Positions 49,860 to 63,692 of a DNA stretch of 64,000 nt are shown piece by piece. The stretch is taken from the NCBI GenBank assembly GCA_013399305.1, contig VXAI01000166.1, forward strand, positions 1,402,034 to 1,466,033. Direction: 5' to 3'. The notes beneath the pieces were generated by a model. That model saw only the letters and a program-made list of their open reading frames with translations, did no database searches and had not been told where the DNA came from. Source of the stretch: Rostratula benghalensis (Eukaryota; Chordata; Aves; Charadriiformes; Rostratulidae). The position numbers and the translations under genes were made by a program. The stretch's first letter is position 1. Every line of letters begins with the position of its first letter.

Positions 49860-50456
49860 CAGCTCTGAGGAGAAAGACCTGGGAGTCCTGCTGAACAACA
49901 GGATGACCATAAGTCAGCAATGTGCCCTTGTGGCCAAGAGGTTATCCTTTCCTCTTTACTCTGCCCTGATGAGGCCCCATCTGGAGTACTGTGTCCACTT
50001 CCAAGGCCCCCAGTTCAAGAAGGACAGGGAACTGTTGGAGAGGGTACAGCAAAGGGCTATGAAGGTGATTAGGGGACTAGAACATATCTCTTATGACGAA
50101 AGGCTGAGGGACTTGGGTCTTTTAGTCTGCAGAAGACTGAGTGGGGATCTGATCAATGCTTATAAATACTTAAAGGATGGGTGTCAGGAGGATGGGGCCA
50201 GTCTTTTTTCAGACAATGTTCAATAACATGACAAGAGGTAACAGGCACAAAATTGAACAGAGGAAGTTCCATCTAAACATGAGGAGGAATTTCATAATTT
50301 TGAGGGTGGCAGAGCGTCCGTCTCTAGAGACATTCAAAACCTACCTGGACAATTTCCTGTGCAACCTGGTCTAGAAGGACCTGCTTTGGCAGGGGGGTTA
50401 GACTAGATCACATCCAGAGGTCCCTTTCAACCCCATATCATTCTGTGATTCTGTCA
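49860..50456 (+). mobile_element. CR1: CR1 LINE with two internal deletions (plus)
   Basis: This is the C-terminal part of the CR1 reverse-transcriptase ORF plus the 3' UTR and tail (cattctgtgattctgtc at about 50437-50453). Frame 49822-50226 keeps family strings ([53 protein letters not shown]). About 20 codons between ALVAKR and [12 protein letters not shown] are missing near 49945. A second loss, around 50314, removes the HWNRLPRE-type segment. A frameshift near 50215 moves the reading to the frame ending at 50374. The 5' end is truncated at about 49860, and the copy is inactive. Confidence 0.92.
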
Positions 50457-53400
50457 TTTACAGAAACATCTCATCCAGGAAAGGAATATGGCAGCATCTG
50501 TGCCTGTGCTGAACAAGACAGAGTAACTCTTTAGCAGAAACTGGTGGAGAAATGTCAAATATAGTTGATATAGAGAAGAAAATGTGTAAAAAGTGAAGAA
50601 AAAAACCCATAAAACTAGTTGAAAAGAATATTCACTTTATGAAATCAAATAAAAGTAAGGAAATGTCAGGTATAAAATTTCTTATGTGATCTTAATTTGA
50701 CTTCGCCATATACAGGCCAAAATTACATTTAAACTTATTTCCAAATTATAGTTCACAAGTAAGTTACAGTTCAAGCCCTTCTTTGCTACCATTTGTATAA
50801 TTAATTGAATACATTTTAATAAGTCAGCAGTGAATAACATTTAAAATTCCCTGTTTTGGAGTAACCAAAGCATGAACATGATTTTGTTTCCTCTAGATTT
50901 CTGAATGATAAATAGTTGCTCCTAATCAATAAGACTCATTTGAATGTGGTGTAAATATTTATATCTGAATGATGAATATCTGAAAAATAGGTTTAGCATA
51001 GAAAGTATTATAGACTGTTAACTGTAGCACTATTCAAGTTGTCACAGAAGTAACATAAATTACACAAATGTAATTTACTACTTTCAAAATGAGAGCACAG
51101 TTTTTTTTATATTTTCTGTAGATTAATTTCCTATAAATATCAGCATTTTCTGACAGTAAAGTAACATGGAAGAAGAAGTGTGATGGATGTGATTAATTAT
51201 CATAAAATTACTAGTGAACAGTACGTCACAGCTTCTTTCCTTGCTGATGAAATGAAGTCAAACTGCTACCGTTTGTAAACAAAACCTATTTCTTTACTCC
51301 TAGAATGGAAACGGATAGGCTGAAACGGGTGAAGACACATTGCACATTGTTCAGTGCCTCAGCACAAAAATATTGAAGCCCTTTTATTTTCTAAATACTT
51401 TTGCTGAACACAGATGAAGAAAACTGTATTATTTATCTACTTAAGATAAAATCAAATCTATAAGTTCCCATGCCTTATATGCTTTCCCCAACTGTATGTT
51501 AGGGATTTTCCCTTCCTGAGTACCTTGTATCCTAAGTTGCACTCATGGAAGAAAACATTTAACTGGTAAAACACTCTAGATTTTATATCTCACTTCTTTG
51601 CTGGGATCCTCTAAAACTTCTGCTTAGAATAAATTATTTTCTAGGTCACAGTCATTTAGTTTTATTCACCAAAGTAGAAACACGTTGAGGTCTAATGCCA
51701 TGATCTCAATTTGGCCTATTAACTGTTCATATTCTTACTAGTTTTCTTCCACCTGGTAGCGGTGCTTAAAGTCACTTTCAACAGTTTTTACTCACTAAAC
51801 TTCTTTTTTTTTATCTTGACCCTTACACTAATGACAAATAGTTAATGCACCTCCCAAATACAGACAAAGCTAATGCTCACACATGGCTCCTTAATGATGT
51901 CAGACACATCAATTTACCACTGTGAGGAGCATGGTCTTGGGATGGCTTTCCCTATATTTGAAGGATACCTTAACAGAGGTACTAAAAATTTGGAATAAAA
52001 CCCCAACCCAGTGCTTTTCCTTTGTCCCAGAATCTACAAGATTTGGAATAGCTTTCAAGAAGTATTGAAAGAGTTTTACAAATTTACTCTGTCCGGTCAA
52101 AATGTCAGGTACCATCTGGCAGCACCAAACTGTACTGTGGAGTTATAATTTCTTCAGTTGAATACAGGGCTGGTTTTGTAGTTCTGAACTGCATTCCAGG
52201 TCATTATAAACTCTAGAACTTCCATCTCAAATGGAAGTTATGCTTTAAAAAACACTGTGTCTTTTAAAAAGTAACTCAAAACAGAAAAAATACATGGCTG
52301 AAAATGTGCAATTTCTTTTTTGATGGGAAAAAGGAACTATACTGCCCATGATATTTAATGTAGTCACTAATTAATTCAGTGAAAAGTATGGGGGGGAGAT
52401 GGGGGAAGGTGGGGAGAAAATGAGCCTATAGAGAACAGAACAAAGAAGTAGTCAGTTCATTGAAATACCAGCAAAAATGAAGGAGAAAGGTAGTCTGAAA
52501 TATATTCCATGGAACAAACTGAGAGCTAGAAGACTTCCTAACTCATCTCCCTTACAAAATTTTCAATCAGCTTTTGTTTAGGGTAAAGTGAGATTGGAAT
52601 ATAAAGTTCCTGGCATTGGCATCAAACCACCATCTAGTCTCCTGGATCTCCTCTCAGATGCAAGAGCAATTTTCAGATGAAGAAAGATATTGTTGAGTTC
52701 ACGAGCAGAAGCTGAACTGCATCCATGACTATGATAACTTCATATGATATTTTGGATCCCATACCCACATCCAACAGAGTGGCTATTACTTCACAGCATC
52801 TCATGTCCCACAGCTCCCACTAGGCAGTAGTTATCCTCTTAGCAAGTCTGTCAATGGCAAAACGGCAATTAAGGTCCCTAAGTCCATTCTTCAAAGACCT
52901 GTCTTTAAAAAGTACAAACTGAAAACTGAAGAGTTTGAACCCTATTTGCTTCCCAGCTTAACATGTCATGTAAGTATATTTACTACTGCACAAAGAAGGC
53001 AGATGTCACACTAGGGCAGAAAAATAGTCCACTGAACAGTGTATACAGGATATCCAAAACCACAGCACAACCTTTCAGGAAAGCATGAAAATTCCTCCTT
53101 AACCACATGTTCTATCACGTAATTTTATATGTTTGAGAAGAACAGGCTCTTGGAGGAGAGGAATGAAGGAGGCAAAGATACAGCATAGAGGATTTTTCCA
53201 GGGTCATCAAGTTGATATTTAACCTATGGCACAAAAGTTAGCAATGAAATTCTTCATTTTATTTGATATATCTGTCCAGTCTTTCCTCCTTTTTGTTTTT
53301 ATTTCATATTTGTATACCACACAAAATGTAAATAAGGAAAGAAAAAAGGTAGGTAAACATTAAGTATTATGTATAAAAATGAAATTAGGACCTCACTTTT

Positions 53401-55347
53401 GTCTAAATATAGAAATACTATAATTTTGGCCATTGGAAGCCTTCCCCAGAACACAGACAGTGTGAATTGGAGGTTGGGGCTCTCAGTAATCAACAATCAA
53501 ATTGTCAGAAAGTATGTTAAGTGGTAACTTGCCACATTTTTCTTCAAAAGCAAAGGATGAAACTCACTACTATAACATACCATTACATTGAGATGAAAAA
53601 ATAGCTCAAAACTTGGTTGGAAAATGAAAATTGAGAGTGAAAATTAAATGCTGGAATGGAAAGAGTAATAATTTGCAATATTATATTGCAAACTTTATTT
53701 TTTGTATACGGTCTAGTAAATCACAGTGGGAGTTTTCTGATGACAAAGAACTGTCAGATCAAACCTACTGTGTTACTTTGTTTCCAGAACTATGTACCAA
53801 TTGCCTGGAGGGGCCACCTTTGGTTTTTTAGGCTGAAAAGGTATGCTGATGTTGGTTTTTTCTAAACATAATTATTTAAGTTATGCCAATATGCAATCGC
53901 TGACTTACAAAAATGTAGGGTGATGATACGGTACCACTATACTGCAGTTTCAATTCAAGCTCTTTTTTCACTGCTATGCCTAATAGTGCCAGAAGAAGGC
54001 AGAAGCTGAACATATTTTCTATACCAAATTGTAGTTAAAACATACATGACTGCTTCATAATCAAGCTGGGAATAATCAATAGATTGTACAGAGCTTTCTT
54101 AACACTAAGAACTATATTTAAATTACAAATTACAGCCTTGAAAAGAAGGAAATGCTGCAAAATGGTCAAGAATAAGAGAAGAAGAAAAATACACAACAGG
54201 AAAACACAAAATTACTTTGCTAATGTCATGCCTTTCAAACTTCAGGGCATACATCTGAACAGATAAGCCATCTCTGGTTTATTTACAATGCTATATCAGC
54301 TTACAAATGACAGGATATTTCAGGTGTTGAGGTCTTATTATGAGGAAAAAAACTTGTGGGGATAACAGTCAATTCCCTGTGTTAACTCTATTTGAATTTT
54401 ATATTATTGACTGGACATGAGAGCTAAAAATGCTTTTGCAATGGCCTATAATTTACAATAATAGACTTCAGTTTCTACTTCTGGATGAGAATTTCTATGG
54501 CAAATACTTCATTTCTCTGTGAAGAGTTTATAGTGAGTTTATAGAGTTCATAATCTTACAAAAACATTTAGGAACAGGTTGCTATAACAGTACAATAAAA
54601 GAACATGGCTGAGGTCCTAACTGCAAAGAAAAGAATGAAAAACAACAAAACAACCCACCTTAAAACCTAATTTTTAAACTAGTTTTTAAAAAGACATTAA
54701 AATTCCCATGCTTGATTTCTGCATGCAGCTATCACGGGATGGTTAAGTAGGGTTGCACTGAGTCATATTAACATGGATGATCTCAAATGAATTACTTATT
54801 TCAGATGGTACTTGACAGTCAGTAGGAGAGTTAGTTCTGTTTGCAGGAAGGTACAGGGAACTGTTAGAGAAGCAAATTCTTAGATGTCGTTTCAGAAAGT
54901 ATTCCTAATCAGAAATTCGCAGGAGGCAAGAGAAAAGGAAATATTAACAGTGCTGCTGTTTTTCATCAATGCCTTTGGGAGACAGCTTTCAAACTTGACC
55001 TTGTCCCAGCTACTTGGGGCTGCTATAGAAAAGTACTTTCTTCCTCAAGCCACAGTATCCTGAAACAATCACATTTAAATAACATTATTTACCACGCTTC
55101 TCCATTTTTCAGGAGGAATGAATATGGAAAATATCAGTATGTAAAGGATGGAGGGAACGTGGAGTTTTTTATGTTAAATTTTAAAGTTTTTAAACAGAAG
55201 CAGATGCTGTAAAATCCACTAAATATGGTGGGCTGCAGTGTTTCTATATTGTGTTTTTATGTACTTATGTAAATAATCCTTAGAAGGGAACAAGTTATTC
55301 TTTCAGTGATGATAGATGTGCTCGCTATAAACCCTTCAATCATTCAA
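50457..55347. other. A+T-rich unique sequence, no gene seen
   Basis: No supported gene or repeat family. A G-rich patch at about 52388-52416 is low complexity. Confidence 0.55.
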
Positions 55348-55925
55348 TCAGGCATAACACTGGGTGAGCAATGAGGTGGATTGAAAACTGGCGGAAGGAG
55401 CGGAGATCAGTAGGACCAAGGCCAGTTGGAGTCCAGTAACTAGTGATGAACTCCAGGGGTCAATACTTGGACCAGTTCTGTCCAAGATCTGATTAATGAT
55501 CTGGATGATGGAAGAGAGTGGACCCTCAGCAAGTCTGATGATAACACAAAACTGGGAGAAGTGCCTGATATACCTTGATAAGCTGAAGAAATGGCGTGAC
55601 AGGAACAACATGGAGCTTAGCAAAGCAAAGTGCAAAGTCCTGCACCTGGGCAGGAATAATGCCAGGCACCAGTACATGCTGGGGGCTGACCAGTTAGAAA
55701 GCAACTTTGTAGAAAAGGTCTTGAGGGTCCTGCTGGACACTCAATTGAATGTGAGCCAGTCTAGTAGCAAAGCAGGCAAACATTATCCTGGGTTGCATTA
55801 GGAAGATTGTTGCCAGCAGGTAGAAATAGGGGTTCCTTCTCCTCTCCTCAGCACTATCGATGCCCATGGGCTGCTGTGTCCAGTTTTGTGTTCTCCTGTG
55901 CAAGGGAGATATGGAACATTTTTTT
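55348..55925 (+). mobile_element. CR1: CR1 LINE internal fragment lacking its 3' end (plus)
   Basis: The plus strand carries the middle of the reverse transcriptase. The segment equivalent to the 'SGVPQGSVLGP' block is at about 55425-55480. A damaged catalytic region reads LSKSDDNTKLG at 55526-55558, where the family has LSKFADDTKLG. It then shows LSKAKCKVLHLGRNNARHQY and, near 55860-55915, the 'tgctgtgtccagttttgtg' segment. The sequence then departs abruptly from the element; the last RT part, 3' UTR and 8-base tail are absent. LINE copies normally keep the 3' end, so a later deletion removed it. Confidence 0.88.
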
Positions 55926-58900
55926 TCTCCTCTCTTTGGAGTTCTAGAACTTTCTATGTCCCCAAACACAATGAATAAATCCCACAGGCCTTTATTTCTG
56001 TTTGGAAAAAAAATAATAGTGCAATCTATTTTCTGGCTAAGATCAACAGCATCCTGCTAAAACCCTACTCATGGGTTTTGGAGGCATTTTTTACTTGGTT
56101 TTGGTTTGTTTTTTAAACTCACAAATGAAACAAAAATAGATATTATTTTTTATTATCATTAATAATTTTGAAACATAAGAACTACAGTTTCTGTTACAAC
56201 ATCACCTAGCAAATCCTGGAAAGAGATCCCTTACTTATATAATGAGTTAAGTTAACTACTTTGCAGTAATAAAAGTTTAGATTACCCGGTACCTCTACTA
56301 AGGAGCTTACAATATTTGTCCCTAAGCCTTTAAACGGCTATACAGGTGAGTGCACCCTCATGGCACTGAACTGCTTAAATTCTATTTCATGTAACTGGAA
56401 GTCATGTATACACTTTCATGGGAAGGATCTAAAAATATTCTAGGTAAAACAAAACAATCTCCTCCCCACTCAAAAAAACCCAAACAAAAACCCAAACAAC
56501 TCTTTGGCTACAATATTACAACAAATGCCTGTGGTCTGTTGCACACTTAGGTGGTTCTGTTGTCCTGGGAAGCTGTCCTCAGAAATCATTACATCATCTG
56601 CAGGGATTTTAAAGTTCTATCCCATTCACCTTAATTTCCCCCTTTGTCATTTTCATGATTAATGCATTTCTCTTCTCTTTGAAGATGCTTCATTATTTTC
56701 CACATACATTAGTCATTCTTGTTGGGGTGACTAAACCCCAGGAGTAAGAGAACATAGATTAGGCTAAAAATAATACGATACAACAGTAATTACTAGGAAA
56801 GGAATTAACATTTACAGATTTTTCACTCTTCCTTTTTATGTGCTTTAAAATTTCTCAGCTTCAGCAAAATCCAAGTGTACTCAGGCCAGTTCTAGAATAT
56901 TTACTTCCAAAAAAAAAAAAAAAGGATGCAAAAGAGTGGAAATATTAATTATACAAAGTATCTATTTTCTGTTAAAACCAAAACTGCATTTTGGTTTTAA
57001 GCAGTTTTGCAGTGGTCAGAAAATATATAAAATTAAGATTTTGTGGTTGGGACTTTTATTTACTTTGTTGGGTTTTTTCCTTCTTTTTTTTTTGTAAAGG
57101 AAAGTACCATAAGCTTCAACAAAATGTAACAAACTTTCCATGAAATAAATGGGCTTTTGCATTTATATTGAAACAGTTTAGCTGGATTTAATATCCAATA
57201 TTAGAAACTTATCCATGAGTCCTTTCAAGGCTTAAGGGCATCTCAAACAGATCTGAGGCCCTGCCTAATAAGAAGGGCAAATAATAATGCAAAGGATTAC
57301 AACAATAGTGCAAATTTAGGCTAATATGGCTGAGCTAGTGCAATGGTATTGTATGTATAGTATGTATTCTTGTAGTCTGTTGTAAGATTACCTTTTTACT
57401 TAACATAAATCAGTCAGGATTGGGTTCAACATAAGTGACAAGATTACACAAAAATTTTGCACAGAGCTAAGAGTATAACTGTAGAGAGTTATTAATATTA
57501 TTAATATATCCTGGCTGTATGAAAACACTAAGATATATGGAAAATCCTCAAAGGTAAGCTATACCTTTGAAAATGTAGGTATTGTTTCTATCACTGTTGT
57601 GCCATTACTATTTTCTATTACTTCATTCACAGAAATATACAGCTGTTTCTTGGTGAAATAATTCTTAATATAATTATCAATTGATTAATACAATTAATTC
57701 TATGTTATGTAAGAAAGCATTATTCATTATGCTTATTTCAACTAAACATAGCTACATTAATATTATAATAGTGTTTCAGTCACCACTCAGAAATTAGAAC
57801 CACACAGTATCCCGTGCTGTATAAAAGCAAGGATGATGCTGATCCTAGAGAGGAAACAACACATAAAGATGAAAATGTGTAGGAAAACTAAATACTGTAT
57901 CTAATAGGCAATATTCCAAACATGTTGTGTACCAGTTTTTTACAATTTCATATATCACTCACAGAAAAAGAAATATGAAGAGGAGAAAAAGGAACTAGCT
58001 TGACTGAATAGTACCCAGTACCTGTTCTCAGCTAAGGGAACTGAGGTCAAGAGAACTGATGAAAGACCAAGAGACCTCAGCCAGTACAGTAAATGTAGTA
58101 GAATAGAATAACTATCGTACTCGTATTCTTTTTTCAGTAATAAGATCCAACTGTATCTAAAATAAATGTCAAGACAGAAGATGATAGAAAAGGAAACTAC
58201 TACTATAGATTGAGCATCTATAATACCTAGAACAAAATATTGTTATGTGCTACTCCTTCTCCCTCCAAGTGAAGGAATAAGTCATAAGGAAAATACATTC
58301 ATCTTTACTAATAACAGCAAAATCTATATCATAACAAAAGATTTTGAAATCTAATACCTAGGAATGGAGGAAAAATTCTCTTTTCGGTACTCTTTTTCCT
58401 CCCCACATAATAAAGCACTGAACATTTTTTCTTTCTTTTTTTTTCTTTTTTACAAGATGCAATTTCCTGTCAAAAGTCTCTGTACTATTTAACTACATCA
58501 AATTTTGTGAAAGGGATTTCTTTGGTTTTTTCCTATTTCATTTTTTATCTTTACACCATCATTAAATTAACATTTTACTGACAGCTAGTATTTCCTTCAA
58601 TTTCAAGGCTTGATAGGGCCTTTCATACCTGCCATGAATTATGGTTAATTAATGAAGGCAATAAATAGGATAAGCAATTGTGGAAGAGATCAGAAAATGA
58701 TAATATACCTGGCTGAATAATAGGTCTATTTCTATTCTTTTATTTTCCCACTTTGAATGTGTATGAGGCTTTATAACTGAATTGCCCTTCCACTTCCTAC
58801 ACTGAAGCACATATCATGAACATTGAAATGATAGTGATAAACCCAAGTAAATCAAATGAAGTAAATAGCAGAAATAGTCATCTAGTGTTTACATTTTACT

Positions 58901-58991
58901 GCTGTATAGTACAATAGGAGGATCAGACACCTTTTTCTCCATTTTGTCAAAGTAAATGCAACCACTATTTCCTGCATCTTCAAAGCATATA
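55926..58991. other. A+T-rich unique sequence with hairpin and poly(A) run
   Basis: A run of 15 A lies at 56909-56923 and a perfect 12-bp hairpin at 56972-57000. T-rich stretches lie near 57083-57095 and 58430-58453. No gene is supported. Confidence 0.55.
56972..57000. repeat. perfect 12-bp inverted repeat, 5-nt loop
   Basis: ttaaaaccaaaa (56972-56983), loop ctgca, ttttggttttaa (56989-57000). It is a possible cruciform or RNA hairpin, but the stem is too short and A+T-rich for a microRNA precursor. Confidence 0.85.
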
Positions 58992-59822
58992 TCACAGAAT
59001 CGTCATGGTCAGAAGATATCTCTGAGATCACTGATTCCAATCATACACACACAAAAAACTCCTACAATCTCAGGCACTTGAGCATGCCCTGCAGTGCCAC
59101 ACCTACACGTTTATTAAATACCTCCAGGAATGGTGATTCAACCACCTCCCTGGACAGGCTGTTCCAGTGACTGACCACTCTTTAAAGTAATAATAATAAT
59201 TCCTAATATCTAACCTGAACCTGCTACAACATCAGATCATTTCCTCTGTCCTGTCATTATTCCTTGGGAGATGAGGCCAACACCCACTTATCTACAACCC
59301 CCTTTCAGGTAATTTTAGAGGGCTATGAGGTCTCCCTTCAGCCTCCTCCAAACTAAACACGCCCAGTTCCCTCAGTCTCTGCTCATGTGACTTGTTCTCC
59401 AGACCCCTCACCAGCCTGCTAGCTCTCCCCTGGTCATGCTCCAGCGCTTCAATGTCTGTCTTGTAGTGAGGGGCCCAGAACTGAACACAGTACTCGAGAT
59501 GATGCCTCACTATTGCCGCATACATAACTATTCCTGATACAAACCAGGATGCTGGTGGCCTTCTTGGCTGCTTGGGCAACTTCTGACTCATATTAAGTCA
59601 GCTGTCCACCTGCAGCCCCAGGTCCTTTGCTGCTGGGCAGATTTCCAGCCATTCACAAGCCTGTAGAGTTGCCTGGGGTTGTTGTGACTGAAATCTAGGA
59701 CCTGGCACTTGGCCTTATTGACTCTCATACAATTGGCCTTGGCCCATTGATCCAGCCTGTCCAGGTCCCTCTTTAGAGCCTTCCTAACCTCAACCAAATT
59801 CCCACTGTGAAATAGAGTCACC
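58992..59822 (-). mobile_element. CR1: CR1 LINE, 5'-truncated, same subfamily as 5449-6810 (minus)
   Basis: The inverted tail tcacagaat is at 58992. The element runs back through the 3' UTR (gagcatgccctgcagtgcc, ctccaggaatggtgattc) into the C-terminal RT region. Minus-strand frames 59292-59591 and 59588-59821 show decayed family strings ([28 protein letters not shown]). It matches the element at 5449-6810 segment by segment, in the same orientation, but is truncated much closer to its 3' end. Frameshifts and stops make it inactive. Confidence 0.92.
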
Positions 59823-62800
59823 CCAGTTGTATGGAAAAAGTGAAATTAAAATTAAAATTTATTCAAGGCATATGCTTGAGTAGTTAAATTACAGCATACC
59901 ATCATCTGAAATACTGATGTGAGTTACTTTAGTTCAGTGCAAATATAAAAGCTAAAGCCTGCTGTTTCCACAAACACAGCTCTTGAACAGCCTGTAAGTG
60001 ACAAGAAAACCCAGTTCTCACCCAGACAGTTCCAATTACGTGTCAAATGATATAAAAGAAATCAAATCAGACACTAATTTTTCTGCAGGAAAAAAATATC
60101 AGGAATGATATTCAGGCAAGGGGTCTGTGCTGTAACTGCAGATAAAGATGGCCTTTAAATACAATACTAGAAATTGCCTACAGGTCTATAAAAATGCAGC
60201 ACTTATTACTACGAATTAGACAGTCATCATGCTGTCTACTGGATGTAATGCAATACATTGAGTTGGACTGTTAGAAGACAAGATGCAAAGTTGCATTCAT
60301 ATTAAAACCAGTCAGGTTTTAGTGTGCAAGACACACCAAATTACTCAACTTTTATCAAGAAACAGCATCCTAATAAAAGACTAGCAAGACTAGCTTATAA
60401 TAACCTGCAACACTAACATCTCTCTGCATTGCTCATCAGAGAGAACACCAAATATACCACAGTATGCAAACTAAGCCTTTAGCTCCAGATCCTTAAAAGA
60501 TTGGTTGTATCAGCTAACAATCATATTCACAGACAATAATGTACAATAGGTTCAGCAAATCTCCACGATCAGGAAATTCTGTCTATAGGTACAAACTACA
60601 CCATTCCAGGTAGAGAGCTGACATGGCCATGATGTTACTCAAGAAGAACTTAAAACTCAGCTCTCAGATGTAAGTCATGGCTCATCTTATATTGTGGGCA
60701 GAAGTTCTGGTGATTTAGAAGTAACACTAAAATAATAGAAATTAGAATGCATCAATGGAGTAGTTAGAATACATCAATGAAATAGCGTTCCTCTGATTAA
60801 TCTGTATGCATGCTTACTGGGTATTCCCATGACTTGTAGCTACAAAAATCCCAGCAGGGTTGTAGTGAGTAGATATAATAGATCTCATAGGGGTTACAGA
60901 TTGACTATCCAGACCATGAAAAATTATTATAAGTGTTTGTATAGTTCTATTTGAAAAAATATATTAGTCCATGGAGTATTTCAAAGGAGCAGTGGCAAAT
61001 GGCTTTCTGATAAATTAAATAACTTAAATTTTAAAAAACTGACTTGACGTGTCATAACATGTTGTTTTCAGAATACACAGTGACTTTTTTTTTTCAAAAA
61101 AGTCAACCTACATCTATTAGTGTGCCATGCTTTAGAAAATAGCACTCAGAATTAATCATTTTATGTAACCTGGGAATTCTCTGACCCAGTTCCTCAGGAG
61201 AGTTACAACAGGTCTATATCAATTTGTACCCAATGTGGATGCAATGCATTCTATTCCACCTGTTAATCTTCACGTTTACATCCATTCCTCTCTTTGTTTA
61301 TCTTGAAAGTTACCATCAGCCTCTCCCTCTTCTTTTAGCCTCTGATACTTGAATGACCTGTAATAACAAACATTTCTCCATTATCCACATAAAGAAAAAC
61401 TTTACATCTTTGTCTTGAGCAGTCTGTCAATTTACTCTGACTTTCACCCTTACTAGCAGTACCTGGAGCGAGTCCATTGAGATCTCAAAATCTCTAGGTC
61501 TTGTTCACGACTGATTCCTCTATTTAAACTGGTGACAGATGTACCATCAACTATTTTCTTTCAATTCTCACACTTTCTTAACTTGATCACCTATCTCAGC
61601 AATCTTATTTTACACAGGTGTATACTATTTTTCTCTGTAACTCCATTCTAGCCAATTGAACACATCCTTAAATACCATTTTAAAATTGTTCCATAGTCTG
61701 GGGAGTTATATCAGTTTACACAGGCTGAAAATCTAGTCAATACCACTGTCTGCACAAATCATGAATAGGCATGCCTGGTTTATCATTGTTTTAATACAAT
61801 TATAAATTTTAAATTACTCATTTTCAATAAACAACAAAAGGCATTAAAATTCACACACCTGGTTACGTACTTTGCATTGGCTTTCTTTTTTACTAGATTT
61901 TTGAAATATGGTGAAGAATAGGCTCAAAAGCAGGTCAATGCACTAAAGCAAAAAGATTTTTTAATAGATTATGTTGAAAAGTTGCAGGTTTTGTTTTCTA
62001 AATATCTGAGTGTAGTTAGTTTGATAAAATAGAAGGTATTAAAACCACATCTTTGACTTGTATGACACTGTACGTAAAATGAGTCACAGGATGGTAGTAT
62101 GCTCTTCACACCATATAAATGCTTACGTGATGTAAATGGTCATGTTTGACAATGATACCTGTAGACCAAACCACCAATCTTATTTAATTTTGAGATCTCT
62201 AATAGTCTTAGATATAATAAAACCAGACACAACCAATACAAGGAAATAGAATTTAATAGGAAGCCTCATCCCTTTTGCATCCCTTAAAATGCTCTCAATA
62301 ACTCATACCAAACATAAAATAACTTGTTCTAAAGATACCAATTTTTACAAATTAATGTATACCCTAAAAAGAGATAGAGAGGAATGAGTGGCTTTGTTTT
62401 GCAGTGGCTCCTCAGTACAAAATCTTTTTGGTGAAAACACATAGAGGAACTACGCTAGGATGAAAGCAGACAAGCTAAAACAAACACACACAAAACCAGC
62501 TTTTCCCTGCCTGCAGAAAATTCTGTCCTGATTCTAAATCTGGCTGTTGTTTTAACCATGATGTGTATGAGAACACTAACCAAGTACCTGGAAGATTTTT
62601 ATAACTGTTAGTGAAAAAGCTAACTGTGTTTTTTTCTCTAGTGTTCCAGAAAATACCAGACAAACTATGCACCAAGGAAAAGATTATGCCTTCTGCTCTC
62701 ACATTTAATATGGTAGCAAGCACTACTTCAGTCAAGTAAAATGTTCATTTACTGAGAGATTGGAACACCTCCATTTAGATTATATATTCTTTCCAAGATC

Positions 62801-63618
62801 ATACTGCCCAAAGGAATTATGGAAAAATCTGTATATACTGTGTCCAGAGTTATTATTGGAGGGTTGGAAGGAAAAGAACAATCAAAATTATTTTCTACTA
62901 GAACATATTACATATATCTTAAAATAAACTCAAAATTCACCAACATTTAATGAATTATCTCAGAGGAATTCTTCCTTCTTGACAAACTGGTGCATAACAA
63001 CTTATCATTTGCATTACATTTTCAGTCCTATAACTCTCATCAATAGCCTACATTTAGAAAAAATATCCTTCTTAAAGGACACAACAAATATGCTTATAGG
63101 ATATAAAAATGCTGAGATCATGTGCATGGAATTTCTTATATGGAACCCAGGAACAGCAATAAAACATGTCTGCAGCTGCTTGTAATTAAATATGAGTTTA
63201 CCTCTTAAAGATGTTTAGGTTGTACAAAGCTGAAGTAAAGGACTTCATAGGATAAAATATAACCCTGACAACCGGCTGGCAGAAAGATCATCATTCTGTT
63301 GTTCAACTCTCTGCATTAGCTCCCTACAGAAATTAGATATATACCAATGGGCCTGTTAAATGTCCTTCTTTAACCGAACAGGCAACTGAGAAACAATTTT
63401 CATGTGTAGATCTCTCCACTGCTATATTCTAGGTCACATTTTTTCATTTGAAGGTTTCTCCATGACTGTAGTTTTCTTATTAAATTTCTACAAAATGTAG
63501 TGACTATTTAGGCAGCAAAACCCACGCTTCGTGAAAAGAAATAAAATTAAGTATGCTCACTTACCATTGCAATAAAATTAATTTTCTGCAGCGGGATTTT
63601 GAAATAGCTGGGTGTAAA
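59823..63618. other. A+T-rich unique sequence, no gene seen
   Basis: A 16-base near-duplicate (ttagaatgcatcaatg and ttagaatacatcaatg) lies at about 60744-60781. A 10-bp-arm inverted repeat (tgactttttt / aaaaaagtca) lies at 61081-61105. No gene is supported. Confidence 0.55.
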
Positions 63619-63692
63619 TGTATATATATGTATGTATATATATATATACATTTATATATATATATATATATATACATACACACGTATGTATT
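63619..63692. repeat. TA/TG microsatellite
   Basis: Imperfect alternating purine-pyrimidine tract: (ta)n blocks broken by tgta and ttta, ending in catacacacg. The open frame through it (IYIYIYI on the minus strand) is an artefact of the repeat. Confidence 0.95.

Noticed and set aside
56972..57000. MicroRNA precursor
   Set aside because: A 12-bp A+T-rich stem with a 5-nt loop is far too short for a pre-miRNA.
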